DNA from: Bos javanicus
Lineage: Eukaryota; Chordata; Mammalia; Artiodactyla; Bovidae
Assembly (NCBI RefSeq): GCF_032452875.1
Contig: NC_083873.1
Location: forward strand, 74,211,987 to 74,275,986
Length of the DNA stretch: 64,000 nucleotides
Direction: 5' to 3'
Under the pieces are notes generated by a model that ran no database searches, had not been told where the DNA came from, and saw only the letters and a program-made list of their open reading frames with translations. How positions within the stretch are numbered: position 1 is the first letter of the stretch; every line of letters begins with the position of its first letter. Below are positions 23,801-33,542 of the stretch, piece after piece. Made by a program: the position numbers and the translations under genes.

Positions 23801-23977
23801 CAGATCCCAGAGTTCATCACCTGAACTTTCCTAACATAAGACCCTTCCTGTGTAATAAGGCAGTTTACTCTAGGACCAGCAGGAGGGAGTCTTCCTAGTC
23901 TAAGGCAGAGTTCTATATAATATAAGATAATGGATATGGCACAGTATCATTTTTGCCATATAATGTACCATAATGAT

Positions 23978-24247
23978 GGAGAAGGAAATGGCAACACACT
24001 CCAATACTCCTGCCTGTAAAATCCCATGGACAGAGGAGCCTGGCAGGCTGCAGTCCATGGGGTCGCTAAGAGTCGGACATGACTGAGCGACTTCACTTTC
24101 ACTTTTCACTTTCCTGCATTGGAGAAGGAAATGGCAACCCACTCCAGTGTTCTTGCCTGGAGAATCTCAGGGACGGGGAGCCTGGTGGGCTGCCATATAT
24201 GGGGTTGCACAGAGTCGGGCACGACTGAAGCGACTTAGCAGCAGCAG
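23978..24247 (+). mobile_element. BovA2 dimeric SINE
   Basis: A full dimer from 'ggagaaggaaatggcaacac' to the tail 'ttagcagcagcag'. Its tail is followed at 24248 by an internal BovB segment and then by a second stretch of (GCA)n at 24567-24576. The 9-bp direct repeat gtaccataa (23965-23973 and 24576-24584) flanks the whole composite. Confidence 0.93.
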
Positions 24248-24566
24248 TAACCATCTGCACTGATATTGGAGCCCAAGAAAATAAAATCTGTCCCAGCTTC
24301 TACTTTATTCTCTTCTATTTTCCATGAAGTGATGGGACTGGATGACATGATCTTAGTTTTTCAAGTTGGGTTTCAAGACAGCTTTTTCACTCTCCTCTTT
24401 CACCTTCATCAAGAGGCTCTTTAGTTCCTCTTCACTTTCTGCCATTAGACTGGTACTGTCTGCATATCTGAGGTTGTTGATATTTCCCCCAGCAATCTTG
24501 ACTCTATCTTGTGGTTCATCCAGGCCAGTCTTTCACATGATGTACTCTGTGTATAAGTTAAATACT
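24248..24566 (-). mobile_element. BovB RT-internal segment in a SINE tail
   Basis: Antisense BovB from 'ccatctgcactgatattgga' to 'gtataagttaaatact', covering the RT region around YADD (decayed here). It lacks both the BovB 3' tail and the 5' part. It is bracketed by gcagcagcag on each side (24238-24247 and 24567-24576), inside the BovA2 (AGC)n tail. In other copies in the window, both end points fall at a native gcag in BovB. Confidence 0.85.
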
Positions 24567-24584
24567 GCAGCAGCAGTACCATAA

Positions 24585-24959
24585 GGAAGGGAGAGATATC
24601 TCGTCTACTTTGCCATATTCTATTGGTTAGAAGTAAGTCACAGATTCTTCTCAAATTGATTATCCAGGCTTGAACACGGGGCCATTCTAGGATATGTCTG
24701 CCACAGAAAGGCAGAGTTGAGTTTAGTCAAGTTAATGCCTACCAGACCAGAATAGCCTGGGTTATAAAAAAAAAAAAGTCTCTATTGTCTACTATCCAAA
24801 ATGTCTAGTTTACAATAAATATTTTCTTGAAATAAGCATAAAAGGAAAAAAAGAGTCATATTCTAAATTTAAAAAGTCCATTGAAATAAACTTGAGATGA
24901 AACAATTTGAAATTAACTGACAGAGAAATAAAGGCCAAATGCAATGAATAACTGAACTT
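24585..24959. other. Unique DNA
   Basis: Only an A-run near 24766-24777 is notable. Confidence 0.4.
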
Positions 24960-25150
24960 AGGGCTTCTCTGGTGGCTCAGTGGTAAAGAATCTGCCTGCC
25001 AATGCATGATCCCTGGGTTGAGAAGATCCTCTGGAGAAGTAAATGGTAACTCATTCCAGTATCCTTGCCTAAAAATCCCATGGACAGAGGAGCATGGCAG
25101 GCTACAGTCCATGGGGTTGCAAAAGAGTCAGGCCTGACTTAGAAACTAAT
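24960..25150 (+). mobile_element. Bov-tA SINE
   Basis: The head 'ggcttctctggtggctcagt' is followed by the body and 'gagtcaggcctgacttagaa'. About 20 bp between head and B-box are missing compared with other copies. Confidence 0.9.
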
Positions 25151-25316
25151 CAACAACAATCATGAATTTAATTCTGGACAAGCTAGTAAAATAATTGTAA
25201 AGAACATTAGTGAGACAACTCATACAATTTGACTATATATTACAGCTTAAGTAATAACATCCTATTAATAATACAATTTCTGGTTTTAATAATTGTACTA
25301 TGACTATGAAATATGG

Positions 25317-25437
25317 TTGGAGAAGGAAATGGCAATGCACTCCAGTATTCTTGCTTGGAGAATCCCATGGACAGAGGAGCCTATATATACCTATATCTGT
25401 ATCTATCTACCTATCTATTAAGAGAGAGAGAGAGAGG
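25317..25437 (+). mobile_element. SINE fragment with (TATC)/(GA) repeats
   Basis: A 65-bp BovA-type body ('ggagaaggaaatggcaatgc' to 'ggacagaggagcct') runs directly into TATC-like units (25382-25418) and a GA run (25420-25436). The 3' half of the SINE appears to have been replaced by simple repeats. Confidence 0.8.
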
Positions 25438-26604
25438 AAAAGAAAGAGGAGTATTGATAAAGTGAATAGGTAAATTATTATAATTGGTCAGTCTAGGTAA
25501 AGGATATATAGCATTTCTTTGTAATAGTCTTATAACTCCTCTGTACATTTGAGGTTATATCATCATGAAATTTTACAAATATATTAATATTGGTGATATA
25601 TATTTGGTGTTTATCCATATTTAGCTTTCATAAAAGTATAGATGTATATAATGATTTGAAAATAAAGAATTATACAACTAAGATGAAGAGATTTTGAAGA
25701 AATATTCCCAAGGTAAACTCTGACACTAGGCACTGGGATTATAGCTTATTTTTAATGTGGTTTCTTATATTTTTATTTTATACATTTTCTACCTTAGGCA
25801 CATATGCATATAATAAACTATAAATTAAACAACATGTTGTATAGAAATGTTAACAGAACCAACTTAACATATTTGATATTCTACCCTCAACCTCCAATGA
25901 TACAGTTGGGTTTTTAATTCATAGCAAATATATGGCTTAATAATATTGCTTTCTTAAAAAGTGAAAAATAATTTAGTAAAAATGAGCATTATTTTACCAG
26001 CAATGTGTAGAAACAAAAATTTGTGTACCTTGAACAACTTCAGATATTTTATCTAGAGGGAAAGATTGCATTTAATAGTGGGTTAAATGAGGAAAATTAA
26101 TATAAAAGAATTTGAGAAAATATAAAATGCCAATTTAAATTAATTTATATAGTAATTTTTCTATATCAATTTTCTGTGTGATTTCCATTTTAGTCAGAAA
26201 TCAGTAATTTCACATGGAGTAAAAGATGACATCATGGAAGAGGTGTGCAAGTGCAGGTATTGTCAAGGAAAGACAGAGTAGAGGAAATGTTGGATGAAAA
26301 TATATAAGCTAATTCTCAGCTGGATATGTGAAAAAGTCATAACTATCATTATTTTCCTATCAAATATCAAGATTACCTAGTGCATATATTTGTTAGTAAA
26401 ATGTTAAATGTGGAAGCTTAATGTCAGACCCTTTCAAGTTGTCTAAAATACTGATAGTCCTGAATTACCTCTTTCAAGTAGGCTGAATTTTAGTTGTTAG
26501 AGCCATTTCAGTTTGTATCCAGTACAATTTATTTCAATATAATATATCATATTATTAGGGGGAAAGGGAGAGCCTGTTTTTGAAAATGCACCTATACCTT
26601 TATT
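25438..26604. other. Unique AT-rich DNA
   Basis: No recognisable gene or repeat. Confidence 0.45.
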
Positions 26605-26982
26605 TCCCTGGGCTCCAAAATCACTGCAGATAGTGACTGCAGCCATGAAGTTAACAGACATTTGCTCTTTGGAAGAACAGCTATGATGAACCTAAACAGC
26701 ATATTAACAAACGAGAGGTTACTTTTCTGATGCTGAAGCTGAAGATCCAATACTTTGTCTACCAGATGTGAAGAGCTGAAAAAAGACTGTGATGCTGGGA
26801 AAACTTGACGGCAGGAGGAGAAAGGTGCAACAGAGGATGAGATGGTTGGATGGCATCACTGACTCAGTGGACAGGAGTTTGAACAAACTCTGGAAGATAA
26901 TGAAGGACAGGGAAGGCTGGCGTGCTGCAGTTCATGGGGTTGCAAAGAGTCACACAGGACCGAGTGACTGAACAACAATAAC
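26605..26982 (+). mobile_element. BovB 3' fragment with internal deletion
   Basis: 'gggctccaaaatcactgcag' runs to about 26727, then jumps to 'ctgatgctgaagctgaagat', omitting roughly 180 bp present in the copy at 7794-8707. It ends 'gaccgagtgactgaacaaca'. The frame 26789-26971 is its C-terminus ('MRWLDGITDSVDRSLNKLWK'). Confidence 0.88.
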
Positions 26983-27304
26983 AACTGAAAAGAATAGTAT
27001 TTTCACATTTCAAAGTTTATAGTATTGTTCTTGAAATAAAAACCTTGACATTATGCTGCTCACCAAGTAAATGATTATTGACAAGTCTAACCACTAAAAT
27101 TAGAGTACCAAAAATCTGAAATCTTTCAAGTATTTGGCCCATATAATGCAGTCATATTCATTCTAGATTATTAATTTAAATTGAAATAGTTCCCTAATGT
27201 GGGTTCTGTACAACATTGTTTGATTGTGTCTGAAGTAAATTAACTTTGGAAAAACTAGTTAAACTAAGTTATTCAACTCACAGACATACCTGAAGAGGAA
27301 AACA
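26983..27304. other. Unique DNA
   Basis: No recognisable feature. Confidence 0.4.
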
Positions 27305-27420
27305 AATATTCAGCTTTAACTTATTTACTTATTCATTCATCAACAAATACTTATTGATTCTACTGGGTTCTGAGCATTGTAATAGGGAAATGAACATAAT
27401 TGATGATTAAACCTATCCCA
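27305..27420 (-). repeat. L2 LINE 3' end, antisense
   Basis: 'ttattcattcatcaacaaat' followed by 'acttattgattctactgggt' resembles the antisense L2 terminus. Confidence 0.55.
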
Positions 27421-27559
27421 GAACAAATGTTAATCTGCTATTATTTTAAACATCCCAATTTACAAATATACATATGCATGTTAGATGATGAATGGATAGA
27501 TATGTCCCTATATTCTGAAATAATTTGCAAATTATAAAACTAGAGTTTAGTTTAGTTCT

Positions 27560-27875
27560 GGGGCTTCCTTCATAGCTCAGTTGGTAAAGAATCCACCTGC
27601 AATGCAGGAGACCCCAGTTCAATTTCTGGGTTGGGAAGATCCCCTGGAGAAGAGATAGGCTATCCACTCCAGTATTCTTGGGCTTTCCTTGTGGCTCAGA
27701 TGGTGAAGAATCCACCTGCAATGTGGGAGGCCTGGGTTCAATCCCTGGGTTGGGAAGATCTACTGGAGAAGGGAAAGGCTACCCACTCCAGTATTCTGGC
27801 CTGGAGAATTCCATGGACTATAGTCCAGGGAGTCTCAAAGAGTAGGACATGACTGAGTGATTTTTACTTTCATTG
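27560..27875 (+). mobile_element. Tandem Bov-tA dimer (Bov-tA3-like)
   Basis: Two tRNA-derived heads occur in tandem ('cttccttcatagctcagttg' at about 27564 and 'tttccttgtggctcagatgg' at about 27684), each with its own B-box ('cagttcaatttctgg', 'gggttcaatccctgg'). A single terminal body follows, ending 'ggacatgactgagtg'. The antisense element at 55058-55378 has the same architecture. Confidence 0.9.
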
Positions 27876-28465
27876 TCTGTCTCATGTATAGGGCATATTA
27901 TCCATTAGTACTAAATGAAACTGGCTTTTTACTTTAATATCTTCACTCTGGGTATAGTATAAGACAAAGTATACTCAATAGTTGAGCTGACTTTTGGATT
28001 TAGCAGAAATATGCTAGCTTATAAATTTCAATAAGACTTTAATGGTCACAGTACTTTTCAGAAATGTTTGCTATCTCACACCTTTAAGTTTTACTGACTG
28101 ACAAGTATGAATGAAACACTTCACCTAAAATAATGCATTTCTCATATTAAATGTTCTATGATGATCATTATGCTTTTATATTAGCTTTTACTCACTCTTA
28201 ATTTATGATTTCAGTGAATAGTTATCTTTCAGAGAAACTATATCACTTTTAATTTCTAATGGCAGAACCTCTATATCTAAATATGTATCACCAGGAAATC
28301 CTTTATACTTACAGGTATATGTTTATATATTTTATACGCATGCTTTGGGGCTTTTCTTTTTGAACCCAAAAAGTACTGATAAAATCTCACCTTGTGGCAC
28401 CAATGAGAGGTAAAAAGTGCAGAAGTTAAATAATAGGTAAAAGAATAAACTATACACCCAAAAGG

Positions 28466-28469
<4 letters not shown>
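27876..28469. other. Unique AT-rich DNA
   Basis: No recognisable feature. Confidence 0.4.
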
Positions 28470-28515
<46 letters not shown>

Positions 28516-28516
28516 T
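28470..28516 (+). repeat. (AT)n(AC)n compound microsatellite
   Basis: About 17 AT units are followed by five AC units. The overlapping frames with repeated YI residues are artefacts of this repeat. Confidence 0.95.
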
Positions 28517-28949
28517 ATATTTCACCAGTTTGAATAAATTAGTTTAAGGCTTCCTAAACTAGAATATTAATTTATCCTAAGCAGTAAAATTGGTGTTTTA
28601 ACTTTAAGCTCTTTAGGAGAGTAGGTATATAGTTCTTCAGACTGAGACACAGAAATATGACAAAGCACCTAAATTTTGCTATCAATGCACATAAAATCTT
28701 ACATGTGAATTTGCCATTATTTCTTAGCAAGGGAAAGGTTTAATATGTATAGTATTCTCTGTCCTCTCTCTGACTCTATCAAAGAAAACATTCTGTTCTC
28801 ATGACTGAGTCCATAGTTTTCATTGGTGTTAGCTATATTTCATACCTTTATTCTGCTAATACAGGTGTGGGAGGGGAGATAAACAAACAAAATCCTCTCT
28901 CTTCAGGCTAGCATTATTGATCACAATTCACATGTAGTAAAGATCTTGT
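28517..28949. other. Unique DNA
   Basis: No recognisable feature. Confidence 0.4.
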
Positions 28950-29062
28950 GCCTGTATGCTTAGTTGTGTGCGACTCCTTGAAATCCCTTAGATTGCATCT
29001 CATCAGGCTCCGTGAAACTTTCCAGGCAAGAATACTGGAGTGGGTTGTCATTTCCTTTCCCA
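28950..29062 (-). mobile_element. BovA-type SINE monomer, antisense
   Basis: 'tgcttagttgtgtgcgactc' runs to 'aatactggagtgggttgtca' and 'tttcctttcccaa'. It is a diverged monomer without a tRNA head, placed directly before another antisense SINE. Confidence 0.8.
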
Positions 29063-29083
29063 ACGATCAGTTTACTACCTCAT

Positions 29084-29296
29084 GTGTGTGTGTTTAGTTG
29101 TTCAGTTGTGTCTGACTCTTTGCCACCCCATAGACAGCAGCCTGCCAGGCTTCTCTGTCCGTGGATATTCTCCAGGCAAAAATACTGAGGTGGGTTTCCA
29201 TGCCCTCTTCCAGGTTATCTTCCCAACCCAGGGATCAAACCCAGGTCACAGCATTGCAGGCAGATTTTTTACCAGCTGAGCTATCTGGGAAGCCCC
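29084..29296 (-). mobile_element. Bov-tA SINE with TSD, antisense
   Basis: A full-length antisense copy bounded by a perfect 12-bp direct repeat, ttactacctcat (29072-29083 and 29297-29308). Confidence 0.95.
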
Positions 29297-29308
29297 TTAC
29301 TACCTCAT

Positions 29309-29608
29309 AAGCCTGAAAATAATGAACTTTTCAGAGTATAGAATGGACACATGAATACAGGTAAAATTAAAAAGAGAAGTGCATATTTGGTGTATTAATT
29401 AACTTCATAAAATATATGCATCACAACTTATTTAAAGAAAAAATGGGAAACTGCAATGCCAGAGTCCTAGTTTGTGTGCATCTAGAAATCAGAGCCTGAG
29501 ACCAGGGCTAGTAAGCAGAAGCAGCATGCCTAGAGCATGTTGCACTAGCTGGAGACAGGTACAAGAGAGGTCTGAGAGATAGCCAGGTTATTGGGTCTTT
29601 TTAAAAGC
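29309..29608. other. Unique DNA
   Basis: No recognisable feature. Confidence 0.4.
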
Positions 29609-29617
29609 CATGATATG

Positions 29618-29729
29618 TCATTTTCTGTCAAACTTCAACATGAACTGATAGAAGAAAACAAAATTCTGTAAAGCAGTTATCCTTCATTAAAAAATAATTA
29701 ATATAAAAAATAAAGACATAAAAATAAAA
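29618..29729 (+). mobile_element. 112-bp L1 3' end with 5' inversion
   Basis: The right part ('acaaaattctgtaaagcagt' to an A-rich tail) is sense L1 3' end. The left part ('tttctgtcaaacttcaacat') is the neighbouring segment of the same 3' end in antisense, as the antisense L1 at 20360-20400 shows. The 9-bp repeat catgatatg (29609-29617 and 29730-29738) bounds it. Confidence 0.75.
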
Positions 29730-29738
29730 CATGATATG

Positions 29739-30119
29739 GGGCTAGTGTAAATTTAGAATAGATAGGAAGCCATGGGTGGAAGGATATAATTAGGTTTACT
29801 ATTATAAAATGTTATTGTAGCTATTAGTTGGATAATACATTAGAAGCAAAATGATAGCAAGGAGACCAGTTAAGAACATTTTTCAGTAATTCTTATGATG
29901 GATGATGATTTTTTGAGCTAGTATTTAAACAAAATGGACAAGTTTAAGATTTGGTTTGGAGAATGACAGTTAAGAAGCTAATATGTGGGTTATTAGTGAA
30001 AGAAATGGAAGAACCATAGTAGATACCTAGATACTTCACCTGGGTAATTCAGAGGCTGATGATCCTCTGTACTGAGGTACAGAGGAAGGCTTTTGAAAAA
30101 ATAGCTTGAGGAAGGAACA
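29739..30119. other. Unique DNA
   Basis: No recognisable feature. Confidence 0.4.
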
Positions 30120-30250
30120 CCTGCTTGATGGACATGAGTCTGAGCAAACTCCAGGAGTTGGTGATGGACAGGGAAGCCTGGCGTGCTGCAGTCCATGGAG
30201 TCACAAAGAGTCAGGCACAACTGAGTGAGTGAACTGAACTGGACTGAACT
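30120..30250 (+). mobile_element. BovB 3' terminal fragment
   Basis: 'gatggacatgagtctgagca' through 'gatggacagggaagcctggc' to the 'gaactgaactggactgaact' tail. Only the last 130 bp of BovB are retained. Confidence 0.88.
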
Positions 30251-30392
30251 CTAACTATGCTAAATACAAAATGCTGATCAGGAAACATATAGGCTTTTAT
30301 TTTGCTATTATTATTCAATTATCATTGTGAAAAGCCTTATATAATTAATATAAATATAAATATAAGGCTTGAAGAATTCATAACCGTGAAAC

Positions 30393-31472
30393 TGTTAGGT
30401 AGTTAGAAAAGGAAAAAGCTGCTCAGAATGGTGGTGGCTAAAAGACAAAGAAGGGGAAAGCCCACAAAAACAGAACAAAGGAAGGTAAAAGGACTGTAGT
30501 GAGAACCTCAATGAAAGAAACAGCCCTCCAATTCAGTTCAGTTCAGTCACTCAGTCATATCTGACTCTTTGCGACCTTATGAATCGCAGCACACCAGGCC
30601 TCCCTGTCCATCACCAACTCCTAGAGTTCACTCAGACTCACGTCCATCAAGTCAGTGATGACATCCAGCCATCTCATCCTCTGTTGTCCCCTTCTCCTCC
30701 TGCCCCCAATCCATCCCAGCATCAGAGTCTTTTCCAATGAGTCAACTCTTCGCATGAAGTGGCCAAAGACTGGAGTTTCAGCTTTAGCATCATTCCTTCC
30801 AAAGAAATCCCAGGGCTGATCTCCTTCAGAATGGACTGGTTGGATCTCCTTGCACTCCAAGGGACTCTCAAGACTCTTCTCCAACACCACAGTTCAAAAG
30901 CATCAATTCTTCGGCGCTCAGCTTTCTTCACAGTCCAACTCTCACATCCATACATGACCACTGGAAAAACCATAGCCTTGACTAGATGGACCTTTGTTGG
31001 CAAAGTAATGTCTCTGCTTTTGAATATGCTATCTAGGTTGGTGGTAACTTTTCTTCCAAGGAGTAAGCGTCTTTTAATTTCATGGCTGCAGTCATCATCT
31101 GCAGTGATTTTGGAGCCCCCCAAAATAAAGTCTGACACTGTTTCCACTGTTTCCCCATCTATTTCCCATGAAGTGATGGGACCAGAATGAAGTGACAGCC
31201 CTCCAGGGACATGAAGTGATAGCCCTCCAGGCTAGCCCAATTTACATAGGGCAGGCTCAGGGTGAGGAGAAAAAAACAGAAACTAAGAGGAGCCAAAATC
31301 AAACCTCTGGCTTCCCTTCTCTTTGGATCTTTTGGGTAGGCCACCCTATTACCTTTAGGATGTATTTTCCTTTACTTGCCAAATAGAACTGAGCTATAAC
31401 ACTGGTCTATCTGTTGCTTCAAATTTTTGCTGCAACAAGACAGAACTGAGGAAATTACAAACTCCCTGGACG
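30393..31472 (+). repeat. 5' LTR, interrupted by BovB
   Basis: Aligns by eye with the 3' LTR at 38118-38509. 30393-30530 corresponds to its start and 31206-31472 to its remainder ('cttcaaatttttgctgcaac', 'gaggaaattacaaactccct'). The poly(A) signal present in the 3' LTR is AATAGA here (31382-31387). Without the BovB and its duplication the length is about 415 bp, against 392 bp for the 3' LTR. Confidence 0.9.
30531..31185 (-). mobile_element. BovB LINE inserted in the 5' LTR
   Basis: Antisense from 'attcagttcagttcagtcac' to 'gtgatgggaccag'. The minus-strand frame 30722-31147 carries BovB C-terminal sequence ('SNQSILKEISPGISLEGMM'). The flanks share acagccctcca (30520-30530 and 31195-31205) within a longer imperfect 20-bp repeat. 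A one-base deletion breaks the frame near 30770. Confidence 0.93.
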
Positions 31473-32106
31473 TATATGGTGTGGTAACTAGGATTTAACC
31501 TGGCTGAAACAACCTCGGCTCAGCTCCCACAAGGTGGAGGCCAAGCACAACAGAAGCCTAATTTGGCAAAAGCTCCCACGGTGGAAAATGAATGCGAAGA
31601 AAACCCAGCGCAGAGGAAGTGACAAGAAGCTCAGCGTTCCGGAAACTGAGAAAGCAAATACAAACTGCAGAAAGCCCACACGGCTCAGTTGCAGATTCCA
31701 GAAGACCATTTAAGGTAGGACATACTCACTCCTATGGCTGGAGGACATATGGCTAACAAATCTTAATTCCTTTACAATCTCTTATTTCTTATTTCCTTGA
31801 ACCCCCCGCCAAAAGGGGAGCCACAGTGGGTGCGATTGAGGGATTCTGACAGGGGCTACTTAGTACTATTGTCCAAGCTGGGGGGTTCTTCTGTCCTTAA
31901 TCTTCTTTGTGCCAAGGATCAGGCCAATGAAAACTGTGAGCACAAGTCAGGTATTTAGCAGATTTTCTAGCAGGTTATGAAGGGGATTCCTTAGCACATT
32001 TTTCCCACTGCTTTTTTCTCCGTTCCTTCAGCTCCTAAGTGTGACTCGAGCCTGGTCAAAACCCATGATGCCTGGCTACAGGACCTAATGAAGCTCAGGC
32101 TCTTGA
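31473..32106 (+). other. Proviral leader / 5' gag region
   Basis: This region follows the 5' LTR. I could not match the first 18 bases to a tRNA 3' end, so the primer binding site is unassigned. A GC-richer block at 31500-31700 and a possible splice donor ('ttaaggtaggac', 31708-31719) are visible. No protein is recognisable. Confidence 0.55.
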
Positions 32107-32820
32107 TGTCTCATTGCAAAAATTAAGTGAGAGACACAGCGATATGTAAGATGTGGATTTGTTTGGATTCAGAGAGAAGCACACTCCACAGGGTGTGGGC
32201 CATCACAGAGGGCGAGTGCAAGTGTGGTGGCCATAGAATGTGGTGTGGTTAGTTTTTATGCTAATGAGTGGGAGGATCATTCCAACAATTAGGAACCATC
32301 CCCTCCTCGGTCTTTTGACAGTGCCTTGGATCTAGGCATGTGGGGCTTCCCTGGTGGCTCAGATGGTAAAGTGTTTGCCTGCAATGCAGAGGACCTGGGT
32401 TCAATCCCTGAGTCAGGCAGATCCCCTGGAGAAGGAAACGGCAACCCACTCCAGTATTCTTGCCTGGAAAATTCCATGGACAGAGGAGCCTGGTGGAATA
32501 CCGTCCATTGGGTTGCAAAGAGTCAGACACAACTGAGTGATTTTCACTTCACTTGGAACTAGGTCTTCCAAGTTCCTAGGTGACTCAAGGGGTGTCATTT
32601 ACTGTGCAGACTGAGGATCAAGGTTTAGTTAAATTTGATTTGTCATCTTGGAATCTGTTTATGTTATGCCCTCAGGCTATGACATTCTTTCAAAAGTTGT
32701 GCCCTGTCCCCTTCCCTCCTGTTTCATGCTCTTTTCTTGAGCCCCATCAGGCTCATTGAGGCTCATTGAGCTCACTGGGGCTCACTGAGGCTCATTGAGC
32801 CCCACAATGTTGCCTCTACA
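32107..32820 (-). repeat. Antisense ERV LTR (bovid BTLTR1-like)
   Basis: In antisense the element starts TGTAGAGGCAACATTG at 32820 and ends near 32107. Blocks such as 'gtgtgggccatcacagaggg' and 'gttagtttttatgctaatga' are familiar by eye from bovid class II LTRs. Degenerate 10-bp units (ggctcattga) lie at 32746-32801. There is no clear 6-bp TSD, so the boundaries are approximate. A Bov-tA interrupts it. Confidence 0.55.
32337..32552 (+). mobile_element. Bov-tA SINE with TSD
   Basis: A full sense copy with B-box 'gggttcaatccctga'. The flanks ttggatctagg (32326-32336) and ttggaactagg (32553-32563) are an 11-bp TSD with one mismatch. It inserted into the antisense LTR and is therefore a third-level insertion in the provirus. 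Confidence 0.93.
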
Positions 32821-33390
32821 ATCTTCTGTAGGGACAACCAGAAAATAACTGGCCTTTAGGAGGGAAATACTGTATAATATCTCATCTCTCTAGATATTCT
32901 GACCTTCATCTTCCATGTTTCCTACAACTTGTGCAACCAAAGCATCTCTCAGTGAACCCGCTAGAGTAAGTGATAGGGCTGCTAGAAAGCCATCTGTTGG
33001 TAGCATCCCTTAAAGGGCAATTGGGCTTCCAGGGATAATGTTTTCCACTTTGGGAGTTAGCCCTGCAGGCTGTTTGGGTGCAAACTCTCACCACCCTTCT
33101 TCTAAAGTTACAACCATACCCCTGGATCAAATCTCCACTCCACTTTTATGGAATATCTGGTCTGTTGCCTCATTAATTTGTTCTTGAGCCACTTACTAAC
33201 TCCTACAACAAGGACTCTGCCCCCTTGTAGGCAACATTGCTCTATCCCGCTTATTATTAAAATACTCTTAATGCCCCTAACAGAACCAGGTATCCTACTC
33301 CCTTTTTCATTACTTCTGCTATTACCTAAAGTGGGTCTATGAAAATGAAATGTTTACCATTGGAGACACCCTAAACTGCTTTTATGGAGG
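32821..33390. other. Unassigned proviral interval with an antisense decayed frame
   Basis: This lies between the antisense LTR and a SINE. The minus strand from about 33189 to 32890 reads about 100 codons in one frame with three stops and protein-like composition (ending 'ALVAQVVGNMEDEGQNI' before a stop at 32890). I do not recognise it. It could be part of the antisense LTR element's own interior or of another insertion. Confidence 0.4.
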
Positions 33391-33535
33391 ATTCCGTCCA
33401 TGGGATTCTCTAGGCAAGAATACTGGAGTGGGTTACCATTTCCTTCTCCAGGGGATCCTCCTGACCCAGGGATGGAACCTGGGTCTCCTGCATTGTAGGC
33501 AGATGCTTTAACCTCTGAGCCACGAGGGAAGCCCA
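33391..33535 (-). mobile_element. Bov-tA SINE, 3'-truncated, antisense
   Basis: 'attccgtccatgggattctc' to the complemented head 'gctttaacctctgagccacg'. The 7-bp repeat atggagg (33384-33390 and 33536-33542) flanks it. Confidence 0.9.
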
Positions 33536-33542
33536 ATGGAGG

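Noticed and set aside
28277..28525. Frames with repeated Tyr-Ile residues
   Set aside because: Translation of the (AT)n microsatellite.
31473..31490. Primer binding site for a specific tRNA
   Set aside because: The bases after the 5' LTR do not match any tRNA 3' end I can recognise; decay is likely, so no tRNA is assigned.
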